Below are positions 32,031-44,600 of a stretch of 64,000 nucleotides of DNA, one piece after another; positions within the stretch are counted from its first letter, which is position 1; each line of letters opens with the position of its first letter. The notes below the pieces were generated by a model. It was given only the letters and a program-made list of their open reading frames with translations, ran no database searches and was not told the origin of the DNA. The stretch spans positions 1-64,000 of the forward strand of contig QRFJ01004816.1 in NCBI GenBank assembly GCA_006176705.1, in the 5' to 3' direction. The stretch is from Cocos nucifera (Eukaryota > Streptophyta > Magnoliopsida > Arecales > Arecaceae). Made by a program: the position numbers and the translations under genes.

Positions 32031-33063
32031 AAGTGCATGAGAGAATTTATGGAAGTCATGTAGGAGCCAGATTTCTATCACAAAGACTACTTCGGCAAGG
32101 CTACTATTGGCCAACCTTGTACCATGATTCTATGGAGTATGTCAAGAAATGTGACCACAGTCAGAGAAATATAAATATACAAAGATAATCGGCCTCCAAC
32201 CTTACTCCACTAAGCAAACCTTTGCCATTTGCACAGTGGGAAATGGATATACTTGGTACTTTCCCAATGGCATTCGGACAATGAAAGTTTCTTCTGGTTG
32301 CGATCGACTACTTCACCAAATGGATTGAAGCCAAACCACTAGCAAAAATTACTGAGGCTAATGTACAAAACTTCATCTAAAAATCAATCATCTATCGATT
32401 TGGTCTATCCCAAATTCTTATAACAGACAATAGGCGACAGTTCGCTGGGACGAGATTTGCTGAGTTTTATGAAGATCTAAACATCTTCCATCGCTTCACA
32501 TCGATAGCTCATCCATGGGCAAATGAAAAAGCTGAAGTGACCAACTGGACCCTATTGCAAGACATCAAGACCAGACTGAAAGAGCAAAAGGGGCCTGGGT
32601 GGATAAACTCAATCATGTTCTATGGGCATACCGCACTATCCAAAAACTGCCGACTGGAGAAACATCATTCGCCTTAACTTTTGAAACAGAGGCAGTCATC
32701 CCGATCGAACTTAAACTTCCATCGGTGTGGGTAGTGGCCTTCAACGAACAGCATAACTCGCAGGACCTTAGAGCCAACTTCGACCTACTAGAAGAAAAAA
32801 GAGAGAAAGCCCAAGTTTGGATGGTAGCTTACAGGTGAAGGGTGGTCCGATACTATAACTCCAGAGTTAGAGGTAAAATATTCAAAGTGGAGGACTTAGT
32901 GCTTTGTTGAGCCACCATCTCTCAGCCTTGGAGCCAGGAAAAGCTTGCCCAAAATTGGAAAGGATCCTATGAGGTCACGGAGGTCATCTGACCCGGGATG
33001 TACTACTTGAAGGAACTCGGGTGAGGGGAGGGAGACCTACCCCGACCATGAAATTCGAAAAAT
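32031..33063 (+). pseudogene. T2 integrase
   Basis: From the zinc-motif end (YHDSMEYVKKCDHSQRN near 32120-32165) through the core WEMDILGTFPMAFGQ and ITDNRRQFAG, to HPWANEKAEVTNW, GETSFALTFETEAVIPIELK (in the open stretch 32599-32838) and the tail RYYNSRVRGKIFKVEDLV. In-frame stops and at least one frameshift break it. The pol region ends near 33063 and the tandem array follows. The core Asp residues of the DDE triad are still visible. Confidence 0.85.
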
Positions 33064-33179
33064 CTATGAATGTATTATCGATGATTTGATTATAATGAAA
33101 TTTTCCTACTTCAACACCCTAATCTTTGTTATATACCAGTGATAAAGGGGGACTACCCTCCTAACTTGATCTCACGATA

Positions 33180-33860
33180 AATATAGCTCGTTAGGAATAG
33201 GAGGAGAACCTCATCCTAACGTGAGCAAAGTCAAAGGGCTCGTTCATTTTAGATGAGATGAGGAGAGAGGCCTAGACAACGATCCTAATGTATCCCTATA
33301 GCGCATTAGGAATAGAAGGAGAACCTCATCCTAACATAAGCAAAGTTGAAGGTTTCGTTCATTTTAGATGAGATGAGGGGAGAGGCCCTGACAATGGCCT
33401 TAATGTGCCCCTATAGCCCTTTAGGAATAGGAGGAGAACCTCATCCTAACGTGAGCAAAGTTGAAGGCCTCATTCATTTTAGACATGATGAGGAAAGAGG
33501 CCCTCACAGTGGCCCTAATGTGCCCCTACAGTCCGTTAGGAATGGGAGGAGAACCTCATCCTAACATGAGCAAAGTCGAAGGCCTCGTTCATTTTAGACG
33601 AGATGAGGGGAGAGGTCCTATTAATGGCTTAAAATGCCCCCCACAAGCCACGTTAGGAATAGGAGGAGAACCTCATCCTAATGTGAGCAAAATCGGTGAC
33701 CTTGTCGGTATAAGATAGGATGGAGGGAGAGACCCTACCGACGACCCTAACGCACCCCCGTAAGCCATGTTAAGAATAGAAGAAAAGCCTCATCCTAACA
33801 CGAGCAAAAGTTGGAACCTCATAGACTGAAGACATGGAGAAGAAAAAAGCTTGGTGGAAT
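33180..33860. repeat. T2 3'UTR tandem array, 6 units of about 115 bp
   Basis: Units begin TTAGGAATAGGAGGAGAACC at 33191, 33308, 33420, 33535, 33650 and, decayed, 33767, each followed by TCATCCTAACGTGAGCAAAG and a GATGAGGGGAGAGGCCC segment. This is the reverse complement of the T1 unit, as expected for the opposite element orientation. Confidence 0.92.
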
Positions 33861-34193
33861 ATCCTTACACTTGTTTTCCCACAATGACCTGACTACGTCA
33901 AATACGACTGGTAGAATCTTATCTTCATTTGCAAGAGAGGTCCTAGTTTGACATCCACAATAAGCCCGACATCCACAATGAACTTGACATCCACAACAAG
34001 CATTTCATAAGAAAATGAAAAGAAAAAAGATGTACAGAAGGTAAGGCCGCAAATAGGCCTTAGGTTTATGTGAAATAAAAATAGCAAAAAATATATTATT
34101 TTATTACAAAAATGGATTTATTACAAGCAAAGCATAGGCAGACAAGGCCGATTACACTGAAGAAAGATAAAAGAAAGGGAAGAGACTAAAGCT
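33861..34193. other. T2 spacer with 18-bp tandem repeat
   Basis: Region between the array and the antisense ORF2 stop. GACATCCACAA recurs at 33950, 33968 and 33986, a perfect 18-bp period over three units. Otherwise I see nothing coding. Confidence 0.6.
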
Positions 34194-35087
34194 TTAAGGC
34201 AAATCGGATTCTTCAGACTTTGGGCTACTGGCTTCGGCCATCACCAAGGCTTGCTTTAACCTAAGGATCTCCTCCTTAAGTTTCTTCTTCTAGAAGAGAC
34301 CATCTACATACATTTTGTTGGCGAGCTAAAACTTATCCTCGAGCTCTCATCGCTGTCTCCTTAAAACTTCAGACTTGACCTTCGCATCCTCGATAGCCCG
34401 ATGTTCACAGGCGAGCTGAAGCTTCAGCCATTGAACCTTGACCTACTCCACCCCAACCGCCTCTGAAAGCTCGCCAACGATCCTCTTCAAGGAGGCCATC
34501 TCCTCCAACTCACCACTCATGTTGGCTCTCTAGTTATTATGCAGTCGCTTCTGAAGATGAACTACCTCATCTTTGGCAGCCTTGAGCTCGCCTTTAAGCC
34601 TGGACATCTTCTCTACCCAGGTCACTCAGGAGCTATTATGTTGATCCTCAGTATCTTGCAGCTGCCTTTGAAGTTGGGAAAACTTTATACACCAGTCTGA
34701 GTCGTATCAGGCCTTGTCGGTAGACCACAGCGAGCTTCCTTCTAGAAGATGAATCTTTTCCTCGGCATCCTTTAGGTCAGCTTCAAGAGAGCTAATCTTT
34801 ACTGTCAGTGCCCAAGACTTGTCGTAGATATTTCTTTTGAGTTCAGCAAGCTCCTTCTTGAAGTTGCCCTTTCGAATACTGAAGCTCACCGCTTCCTTCA
34901 TATGCAAGCCTCAGAGGTGAGTGACCTCTTTGGTTGCCTTAGAAGCATTCTTTCATAAAGCTCGAAGGTCATCCTCCATCTTCTTCAACTTCTTTCTAAG
35001 AAGATGAACTTCCTTCCTCAGGTTCTTTATTAAAGACTTTATCGAAATCCCTTGAGGCAGTGGATCAGCATTGGTGGAAGACTGCAT
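34194..35087 (-). pseudogene. T2 antisense ORF2, long coiled coil
   Basis: Homologue of T1 14288-15174: starts ATGCAGTCT at 35087, includes SFSIRKGNFKKELAELKRN, KSWALTVKISSLEADLK and IHLLEGSSLW (open stretch 34707-34907), and ends SEESDLP with stop TAA at 34194-34196. Heptad-like charged and hydrophobic alternation suggests a long coiled coil. Interrupted by a few stops. It faces the T2 pol end across the tandem array. Confidence 0.7.
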
Positions 35088-35805
35088 TCAAGATACAAAA
35101 AGTGCTTAAGGATATAAAAAAAAACTTTCACTTCATTTAATCAAAACTTTTGAGTATAAGACACATAAAAAAAATAGAGTACAACTACTCGAGGATCTCA
35201 ACCTCAAAGGGTGGAGCCAGATCGCTCTCAACCACCTCAGGTTTTTGAACTGGCTTGGGTTCCTTTATGGCAGGTTCAGACAGGCTAGGAGCGAGCTCGT
35301 CGAAGGAAAGGTCGACCACAGTAGTGAATGGTCCTGCCTCCACGTCGTCTTACTCCTCTAGAAAGTCGACGTTGAGCTTGGAAAACCTTTGGGCTATCCT
35401 GCCTTCGCAGAGCTTGAAACCCTTGATAAATACTTCCTGACTGAACTCGACATTTAGGTTCCTCATCTCAGGAGAGGTCTTGAACTCTGCCACGGCCTAG
35501 GTCATTGCCTCCGAGATCGACTTCACCATTTGGGTCTCCAGTTTGGCGACCCTATTTTTAGCTTCCTTCCTCCTCTCCTCCTCTAGGGCCAATGCGGCCT
35601 TCAATCTGATCGAGGTGAACTCATCCTCGTGGAGCACATCTTGAAGACTTTTGATATTCGCCACCTTCTCGTCGGCAAGATGCTCGACCTCGTCGACCCT
35701 CTCTTGAAGATGGCAGACCTCAGCTCAAAGGTCCTCTTGGGCCTTCTATGTCTCCACCTCTTGACAACATGTCCTCTTGATGTGAGTGAGCATCTGGTGA
35801 TCCGA

Positions 35806-35878
35806 CTGTAATAAACAATCGATGTTAAAAAAAAAGAGAGAGAGAGAAAAAGAAAGAGTCGAGCAACAGAGCAATTAC
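35806..35878 (-). other. Intron B of T2 antisense ORF1
   Basis: 73 bp, 5' GTAATTGC, long CT tract, 3' TTATTACAG. Removal joins IILK to SDHQML in frame. Same position as T1 13420-13532. Confidence 0.8.
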
Positions 35879-36373
35879 CTTGAGGATGATTCCAAGAGAA
35901 CTCCATATGAGCTACCGTGGGTCCAGGTCAGCCATCTGGTCCACCACCTCAGGCATAGCAAACTTGTTGGCAAGCTCTCGGATGATCTTTGGGTTGTTGA
36001 AGAAATCCTCTCCTCATTCATTGTCGTTGCTGTCCGGCCCACCTAAGCGAGCCTTGTAGGACATCCTCGCAATAGCTTTCTTTTTCCTTCCCTCTCCTAT
36101 CCCTTTCCTGATAGGAAGCTCCAAAATTCGATCCCCGCTGGAGGGACTTGAGGACATGGAAGGTGCCAGGCCTGCACTAATGGTGTCAACCTCGATAGCT
36201 AGGAGAATCTCAACGCCGATGATGACCTTGGATGCATCGATAGTGGAGGTGGGAACTCTGGAGCTGAAAACACCGACCTTCGCCCTCTTTGAGCCATCTT
36301 CTTGTGCCTTCCCCTTCCTCTTCTAGATGAAGAGTCCCTTGGTAAGCAACTTGGCAGCTTGTGCATCCATTTC

Positions 36374-36450
36374 TGTAGCAAAAAAAGAAGAGTGGTCAGT
36401 AGCAGTACACGTGTGCGAAATCATATGGATTCAAAAATCAAAAGATATAC
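36374..36450 (-). other. Intron A of T2 antisense ORF1
   Basis: 77 bp, 5' GTATATC, 3' TTTTTTTGCTACAG with a strong pyrimidine tract. Same position as T1 12845-12922; removal restores the frame across DPA-EMD. Confidence 0.78.
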
Positions 36451-37083
36451 CAGCAGGATCATAGGGACTCAAACCCAAGTTGAACAAGGTCTATTTCTTT
36501 AGAAGGTCAGGAAGAGGAGGAGCTTGGTACATCTTGAGTTTATCGAAGGAATCAAGGTTGGCTTCATCTAAGCTAGGAGCTCAGCAAACTGACTCTCTAA
36601 TGTAACCCTATGAAGGAAGACCTAATTGCAAGGTCGGACAATGTACAAAAAAGTACTTTTTCTTTCAGTTGTGAATGAAAGAAGGGGCATCCTTCAATAA
36701 CCTCTTCTTGCCGACCTAGGAAAAAAAGTATGACCAATTCTTCATGAAAGGATGGCACTTTAAGGTATAAAAATTTCTAAAATGTGAAATGGTCGGCTAG
36801 ACTTCGGTCAATCGATAGAGGGAGAGAAAATCTATGAAGAATCAAAAGAAGTTTGGTATGACAGATGTGAAGGAGATATTTAAGAACTGAAAGAGGGCAA
36901 CTATGAATAGGGGCAGTGGAAATCTAAGCCCGACACACAAAGCTTTTAAGTACAAACAAAACCAACGGATCGGGGGAGAACTGACCCGATCGTCAGAGCT
37001 GGAGAGTTCAAGGTCATATTTTGGAGGGATTCCATATTGGATTTGGATTAGAAAAAGATCGTCTAGGGTAAGGATGGATGGGA

Positions 37084-38082
37084 TGTTAGATATGTGCATC
37101 CTAAAAGCTAGAATTGGCTGACACTTGTAATACACTTCTAGGGGCAAAATTATAATTTTAACTATAAATAATAAAATAGATTATTTTCTATCATAAATGT
37201 GTATTTAGTGTTTATGATACATCTCTTGAGTTAATGATAATGATAATTCATATTTTCAAGAGTTGAAAATTTAAGACATGAATTTTCGTTATTAACTTAT
37301 AAAATGCTTCCGACCGTAGGATCATCATGAGGATGATGATTGATCTAGAAGGTTGGTGTACAATTGCTTCTTTATAGTAGATGAGTCTTAAGTCTATAGT
37401 GTAGAGACACTGAAGCGAAAGTATAGGTACTCATTAGAGAACGAGGGTACTGAGTGTGACCACCTCGAGCAGTCATAAGAAAGTCTATGTTCTCATTAAT
37501 GACTAGCTCGAAGCTATAGTGGTGTGTCTGATTCTTTGACCTGAGGTGCATCAGCAGTCACCTTGAGGGTGTTATATTTTGACTACACTTGACTCAGTCT
37601 CCTAGCCATTCAGAATCCCGAGATGTATGTTGGCTATAGCATATTTATTGTAAGAATTGGATTGCACCAAGAGGGAATCTATCTACCTCGGTAGATGAGG
37701 AGCAGCCCTATGATGATCATGAGAATCAAGTTCATAAGCCCATGGCCATGGCAGAGTGAAATAATAGAAAGAGTTTCTATTAAGATTTTTACACCAAAAT
37801 TGAATCAAATGATTAAATCATATGATAGAAATTAGGGTTGGATGAGTTCACCTTAATCCTAATCTGATCGGAGCTCAAGATAGAAAAACTTAATCACACA
37901 GGTAGCTACACTGAGAGGTTCATTTTCATTTTTGATGGGTTGCCACTATATACTTCTAGGTGTCACTGATGGATTTTGGGAGCAATTAGAATGATTTGGA
38001 TGATTGATCATTCTAGTTGTCAGAATCAGAAAAGTTCTGATCCATCAGAAGGAGTTTTGATGATGACGATGATAAAGATCAT
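37084..38082 (+). repeat. C4 5' LTR, first part
   Basis: Starts TGTTAGATATGTGCATCC next to T2 and stops at GATAAAGATCAT, where C3 inserts. The rest of this LTR resumes at 48589 with ATCACAACATATCCC. Confidence 0.92.
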
Positions 38083-40364
38083 TGTTAGATATGTGTGCCC
38101 TAGAAGCCAGAATTGGCTGACACTTGTAATACATTTCTATGGGCAAAATATAATTTTAACTACAAATAATAAAATAGGTTATTTTCTATCATATATGTGT
38201 ATTTAGTGTCTGTGATACATTTTTTGAGTTAATGGTCATGATAATTCTTATTTTCAAGAGTTGAAAATTTAAGACAAGAATTTTCATTATTAACTCATAA
38301 AATGCTCCTGACCGTAGGATCATCATGAGGATGGTGAAGATCTGGAAGGTTAGTGTACAATTGCTTCTTTATAGTAGATGAGTCTTGAGTCTACAGTGTA
38401 GAGATACTAGAGCGAGAGTATAGGTACTCGTTAGAGAATGAAGGCACTGAGCGTGACCACCTCGAGTAGTCATAAAGAAGTCTACCTTCTCATCGATGAC
38501 TGACTCGAAGCTGCAGTGGTGTGTCCAATTCTTTGAGCTGAGGTACATCGGCAGTTCACCTTGAGGGTGTTATAGTTTGACTACACCATGACTCGATCTC
38601 CTAGCCATTCGGAATCCTGAGGTGTATGTTGGGTATAGCATATTTATTGTAGAAATTGGATTGCACCAAGATGGAATCTATCTACCTCGGTGGATGAGGA
38701 GCATCCCTATGATGATCATGAGAATCAAGTCCATAAGCCCATGGCCATGGTAGAGAGTGAAATAATAGAAAGAGTTTCTATTAAGGTTTTCACATCGGAC
38801 TTGAATCGAATGATTAAATCATATGATAGAAATTAGGTTTAACGAGTTTACCTTAACCCTAATCTGATCGTGGCTCAAGATAGAAGAACTTAATCACACA
38901 AGTAGCTGCATCAAGAGGTTCATTTTTAGTTTTGATGGGTTGCCACCATATACTGCTGGGGTGACATTGATGGATTTTGGGAGCAATTAGAATGATTTAG
39001 ATGATCGATGATTTCAATTGTTTGAATAAGAAGAGTTCTGATCCATCAAAAGGAGTTTCAATGATGTCAATGGTGGAGATCATGACATATCCCATTACCA
39101 TACAAAATTGAACCTAACTAGGTCATACAAACAAGGGTTTAGATTTGGATATCATCAATTGGACTAATCCAGTTCAATTGATTTGAATTGGATTCAATTA
39201 GGTTCAAGAAAATCATGCTAGCACACGATTAAGCCTGATATTCTCCTTTTTCTATCATTAAAAGTTATCTCGACTGAGCCAAATGATTTTATGCTCACTC
39301 AGGTACCTTTACCTAGTCTGACTGGAGCTTGTCTAGGTTAGAAAAGGGTTGTCTTAATTTATGAGATAAATTTAAGGCAACATCTGCCATTTTTCATCAT
39401 CTGCCAATTCTTGTTCTTTGACTTTGGTCAAACATTGACCTTTGACCCTTGGACATTTGCCCATGTATCATGCACTTATTGGAGAGTAGATAGAGGCTTA
39501 TCCCCTCCCTAGAAATTGGAAAGGAGGGGGCACACACCTACGATGGCGTGCGCCCGTGGATAGGGATGCTTGGAGTCCCATACGGATGGGACTCTAGGTT
39601 GCTTCTTGGATTCAAACTAGGTGACCCTCACCTATAGACTTTGACCAGTCTTAGGCGCCACCTTAGGATGAATCTATGGGTCTCTCATCTGATTGGATCA
39701 GATGATGTCATCCCATCAATCAGATTTAGATCTGATTAAATGAAGCAACGTGATTGGCCGAGGTGATGTGGCACTACATGGTGCAATAGGGTCTATATAA
39801 AGAGCTATCTGCGCCCAACTTTCAGAGACTCCTCTCCTAGCCATGCCCCAAGACTGTTCCTCTCCCTTCTCCATGCCACCTTTAGGCCATCTCTTTCCAC
39901 TCCATGCCCAAGGATAGTTGGGCTTCAGATTAGTGCGATTCAGGCAAGAAAAGGCTGACGAGAAAGGAAGAAGGCAGTACTGCTACAGAGACGACTGTTG
40001 ATCCTCAGAAGAATTTTGAAAATCCTCCAAATCAGATCCAGATTTAATTTTTGGAGAAAAGAAAGAGAAGAAGAAGATCTTCAGATCCAGCCTGAGTGGA
40101 TACCGGTAGAGGCCAAGCGCTTGTATGGCTAGATCCAAAACCTGAGGCCATCAGTAGATCATCAATGGATAATCGGATTACCCATATCAAGGTAAAACTA
40201 ATTTAAATTTAATTTAATTTATTTTTATTATTTATTAGATCATAAAATTAGATCTAGAAAATATCAGATCTGATTAGGATCTAATATAAAATTTTTGAAA
40301 TATGCCTCTCGATCCAATCAAATCTGAACGAACCTGACCTCGAGAAATCACGATTTTTCCTTCA
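38083..40364 (+). repeat. C3 5' LTR
   Basis: 2282 bp, TGTTAGATATGTGTGCCC to TTCCTTCA. It has the hairpin at 39572-39595 and the TATA box TATATAAAG at 39794-39802. Confidence 0.93.
39794..39802 (+). promoter_or_regulatory. Putative TATA box of C3 5' LTR
   Basis: TATATAAAG followed by a pyrimidine-rich CTCTCC region, about 570 bp before the LTR end, as in the other copies. Confidence 0.65.
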
Positions 40365-40366
40365 AC

Positions 40367-40379
40367 TGGTATCAGAGCT
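40367..40379 (+). other. C3 primer binding site
   Basis: TGGTATCAGAGCT, one mismatch from the family PBS, two bases after the LTR. Confidence 0.9.
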
Positions 40380-42234
40380 AGGTTCTTATAAAATTTATTT
40401 AGATCTAATTTAATCTAATAAATTAGTGATTTTAGATATCAATGAGATGTGATTAGATCTAAAATCAAAAAATTAGAAAATTAAAATTAATTAATCAAGA
40501 TCTAATATGTATGAGATACATAACTAGACTAGGAATAGAATTGTTCTGTGTAGTCTAGTATCACAATTTTTATTTGATTAAATATAATTTTTTTTAGATC
40601 TATTTATTTACTTTTTTTTGATCTTATAAATTTTATAATAAGATCTAAAAATAGAAAATAAATTAAATTTAATTTATTCATATGAGATATGATAGTTGCA
40701 TATTTAGACTAGTTGTAGAATAGTTCTACAAATAGGTTTAGATTAAATTTTATTTGATGAGATTAAATTTAAATTTAATTTTTTAGATGATTATGAGATA
40801 ATTTAGATCTAAAAAACTTGCATGCATGATATATGAGATGTATGCAAAACATGTTTCAATTAGATCAATTTTCTTATATGAGATATATGCTTAGATCTAA
40901 TTAGTTTTTGTAGATTAGTTGTATTTCTGATTAAGCATTCCCCTTGACCGTCCGGTCATAAGAACAAAGTAGGACTTAAAGACCCTCTCCTTCCATTCGA
41001 TGGGGTGTTCTTATGATGTGTAGGGGTGCTATGCGTTCGTCCTTAATCAGAAATTGAAAACTTACTTTCTGCAAAATCTTAGATCCTGAAATCCTAGGAT
41101 CTTATTTGCATATTTTTTTTATGAACCCTAAACTTAATTAAGAATTAAGATTATGAAATATATTAGGTCTAAAATTGAAAATTTTTAGATCAAAGACATG
41201 TTCATAAAATTGGGTTCGGGCTTAGGTAGCTTAATTAGGTCTATCGGTTGATCAAACTGAATCAAGAGTTGGTTAGATGGGATCAACAATGCTTAAATTG
41301 ACTACCCTAATAGGATTAAGTCTGGGTCAAGATCGAGTCACGTGAGTGATCGATCAAGCTAAGACCTAATTAGGCTCGGTGGTTAGAGTCTGGATTGTAG
41401 GCTAACCCGATTGGTTCTGGCTCAACAATTTGGTGTCTAAGGTAAGTTTGGCAGATACGATCGATTGATTTTTAATTAGGAGATATTCAACTCGAATGTG
41501 CTCTTATCGAGTTAATGGCATATTCCTTCCACCGGTCTCACTTACTTGGCCATATTTGTTGACTCAATTCTGATATGAGGTGGTCAATAATCCGAGCTAA
41601 CCCATGCCACTAGGTTAGTCATAATGGTTATGACTATGTCAAGTCTAGTTTAATGAGACCTAAATCAAATCTTCCTAAGAAAAGATTAAGTCTAAGGTCT
41701 TCCACCATTGTAGATGTGCGGGCCCTTCTCGGGGTTGATTGTTCTCGGCTGGTTACAGTGGCTCAGTTGCACCGAGAAGATGCAACCATGTCTATTAGGC
41801 ATTGGATGCTATGGGCTGGAGGATGAATTGGGCTCAATATTCTGGAAACAGTGAGAGACTCAATTAGGAATCCAATCTATACAAATGGTGGGTCTGACTT
41901 AACTAAGGAGTGGATCAATATTTTGGACACGATGAGATTCATGAATTAGAGACCAAGATTGGGTGCATCATGATTAGAGAATTATTGAACAAGAGTTGTT
42001 CACTCATTGGCTAATCCATCACCAATAACTGTTAGGTGAGGTGATGAGCAAGTTGGTGGGATCATACCATCCACTAGAAATTAGTAATCATGAAGATTTT
42101 CGCATCTCTACAGAAGAAGTGTAGGGATCTGAGAAAATAGTGGGAGCTAATTTGTTTAAAAATAAAATTCCTAAATAAATTGATTAAGTCTTAATTATAG
42201 TATCTAACTTGAAACTTTGACTCTCTATAGAAAA
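40380..42234 (+). other. C3 untranslated leader
   Basis: 1.85 kb, AT-rich then mixed. It contains the structured element at 40924-41053. No ORF I would defend. Confidence 0.8.
40924..41053 (+). promoter_or_regulatory. Structured leader element, C3 copy
   Basis: Outer arms TTTCTGATTAAG (40924-40935) and CTTAATCAGAAA (41042-41053), perfect over 12 bp. Inner arms TCATAAGAAC (40956-40965) and GTTCTTATGA (41007-41016), perfect over 10 bp. Confidence 0.65.
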
Positions 42235-43055
42235 ATATTTGCATCCAACCCACTAGCACGAATCCTGGACACCCATAGACTGACCGGACTAAATTACAAG
42301 GATTGGCTCCGAAACTTCAAAATCATTTTGGGTTCTAAAAAGTTAACTCATGTATTGGACCAGGACCCTCCCATCTTACCAGCTCATCCATCCACTAAAC
42401 AGAGAGCGTCTCTAGATAAGTGGATAGACGATGATAACAAGGCCAGATACTACATGTTGGGCTCGATGTGTAATGAGCTTCAGTGCCAACATGAAGATAT
42501 CAGGACTGCTCACCAAATGTTGGCTCACCTACAGGAGATATTTGATGAACAGAGTCGCGCAGCTAAGTATCAAGTCACTAAATGACTATTCAATGCTAAG
42601 ATGTATGATGGGCAGTCAGTCCAAGATCATTGTTTGATGATGATCAAGGATATGAAAGAGCTTGAGAAGCTCCGAGTGAGGTTGGATTTGGATTTGCAGA
42701 ATGATATAATTCTACAATCCTTGACTGATGCGTATGGATAGTTCATCATGAACTATCATATGCATAAACTTCAAAACTTCTTGGCCGAACTTATGAACAT
42801 GCTGGTTACCACTGAGCTTTCCATGAAAGGTTCTAAAGGCTCAGTACTTGCTATGGAACGGACTTCTTCCAAGAGAAAGTCTTTTGGAAAGAAGAAGAAG
42901 TCTATGAAAAAGCAGAAGGTGGAAGGAGGAAAGAAGAAAAAGACAAAGCTAAAGAAGAAGGCCGCTGACAAAGAAAAGTGTTTCCATTGCAACAGCGATA
43001 ACGGCCACTTGAAAGCGGAACTGCCCTACTTACCTGGCCACCCTAAAGAACAAGG
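42235..43055 (+). pseudogene. gag: C3 gag
   Basis: The initiator is ATA at 42235 in place of the ATG seen in C4 and C5. DTHRLTGLNYKDWLRNFKI, DNKARYYMLGSMCNELQ and the Lys-rich linker are clear. TGA replaces CGA near 42583 and TAG replaces CAG near 42740. The zinc knuckle CFHCNSDNGHLKAELP has an inserted base after the second cysteine, losing the His-Cys half. Confidence 0.88.
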
Positions 43056-44600
43056 AAGGCAAGGTCCTTCTGGAGGTATGCTCGTTATTGAGTCTAACCT
43101 TATGATTTCTTTTGCATCCAGTTGGGTGCTTGACTCTGGTTCTAGTGCTCACCTGTGCACTTCTATGCAGGGTATTTGAGGATAGCAGGAGGCTGAGGGA
43201 TGGAGAGATGATCCTACGTGTCGGTCGAAAATGGAGCAAGAGTTGCTGCATTGTGGCCGTGGAATCATACCCTCTTCGACTTACCATCTGGTTTAGACTT
43301 AGTATTAAAAGACTGTTATTATGTGCCTGCAGCAAGCAGGAATTTGATTTCTATTTCATGCCTTAGCATTAAGAAGGTTATGTGATTACCTTTTCTTAAG
43401 GACCATTGTAACATTCTTTATGAAAGAAATAAAATTGCAAATGGTTTTCCTTATTAATGGTCTTTATCAGCTACATATTGATGTATCCTATTTTTAACTT
43501 TCGAGCAAAATGTGAATGCCATAAAATCAAAATATCCTAGGGATAGTCCAAATGATAGGTATCTATGGCACCTAAGATTAGGTCATATAGCAGAAGATAG
43601 GATTAACAAATTGGAGAAAAATGGGCTATTGAGTCCATTGACTTTTGAGTCATATCCAACTTGTGAATCTTGTCTTCAAGGCAAAATGACTAAACTCCCT
43701 TTTGTTGGACATGGGGAAAGGGCCATGGATCTTCCTTGCCCTAGTACATACTGATGTGTGCGGCCCATTTGATGTGCCGGCTAGAGGCAACTTTTGTCTA
43801 CTTCATTACCTTTATCCGATGATTTATCTAGGTATGGGTATGTGTATCTTATGAGACACAAGTCTGAAGCTTTTGAAAAGTTCAAAGAATTCAGACATGA
43901 AGTAGAAAAACAAACTGAAAAACCCATTAAGGTTCTTCGATCAGATCGAGGAGGTGAATACCTTAGTCGGAAATTCCTAGACTATCTCAAGGAAAATGGC
44001 ATAGTCTCTCAATGGACTCCACCAGGAACACCTCAACTCAACGGGGTTTCAGAACGGAGAAATCGGACTCCTATTAGGATATGGTTCGATCCATGATGAG
44101 CTTCACAGACCTCCTGATTTTCTTTGGGGACACTTCATTTGTTAACTTCAATATTACTTACTGAATAGGGTTCCTTCTAAAACCGTTCCTACCACACCGT
44201 ATGAGATATGGCATGGTAAGAAACCAAGTCTGAGTCATCTCAGAATTTGGGGTTGTCCGGCTCATGTCAAAAGACAACAAGCGGACAAGTTAGAGTTTAG
44301 GTCCTTTAGAGCTCGATTCATAGGATATCCTAAAGAGTCATTAGGATACTTATTTCTACATTCCAGAAGATCCACAATGTGATTGTGAGTCGACATGCCA
44401 TCTTTCTTGAAAAATAGTTTATTCAAGATAGCGGCATTGGAAAGCAGATTAAGCTTGATGAGAAAGTCTCACAAGAGCAACGAGCTAAGGACCAAGTGGA
44501 ACCAAATCAGGTTGAGCCAATAAGAACACTACCTCCTCCACCTCGTAGATCGGAAAGAGTTTTCCCGTCCCCCTGAAAGATACTTAGGTATTATTTCAGA
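43056..44600 (+). pseudogene. C3 protease and integrase
   Basis: Protease VLDSGSSAHLC with an intact Asp-Ser-Gly (43132-43140). Pre-integrase WHLRLGHIAEDRINKLEKNG ... CESCLQGKMTKLPF (43512-43720). Integrase DLSRYGYVYLMRHKSEAFEK, VLRSDRGGEYLSRKFLDYL and PPGTPQLNGVSERRNR (43794-44085). The catalytic residues are present but single-base insertions separate the frames at about 43177, 43213, 43370, 43730 and 43793. Compared with C5 these are extra bases, not substitutions. Confidence 0.88.

Larger units (their letters stand above)
32031..37083 (+). mobile_element. T2: Tat-type Ty3/gypsy remnant, opposite to T1
   Basis: Integrase (+ strand), pol end, tandem array, then the antisense accessory genes on the minus strand. 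The order is the mirror image of T1. It begins within integrase at the C2 fusion and ends inside antisense ORF1 where the C4 LTR starts. No LTR of its own is present. Confidence 0.82.
35185..37083 (-). pseudogene. T2 antisense ORF1 (Transposase_28-like, intron-bearing)
   Basis: Truncated at its N-terminus by C4. It starts in LDDLFLIQIQYGIPPKYDLEL and LYLKALCVGLRFPLPLFIVA (37080-36870), as in T1 and PF04195-type proteins. After intron A comes EMDAQAAKLL, a KR-rich nuclear-localisation-like stretch (KRAKVGVF) and a Ser/Pro region. After intron B comes an acidic coiled coil ending in EMRNLNVEF and a GFKLCEG segment. Stop TAG is at 35185-35187. Exons 2 and 3 have few stops and the introns keep proper splice sites, so this copy is better preserved than T1. 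Function unknown. Confidence 0.72.

Noticed and set aside
33346..33718. Overlapping + frames reading EGLxHFRxDExRGP repeats
   Set aside because: They are translations of the T2 tandem array.
36120..36380. Lys/Arg-rich segment near T2 intron A as a separate nuclear protein
   Set aside because: It is exon 2 of the T2 antisense ORF1, matching the KR-rich part of T1 near 12975-13020.
36842..37147. 101-codon minus frame as a complete small protein
   Set aside because: Its start is in the C4 LTR and its body is the truncated T2 antisense ORF1. It is a chance fusion at the insertion joint.
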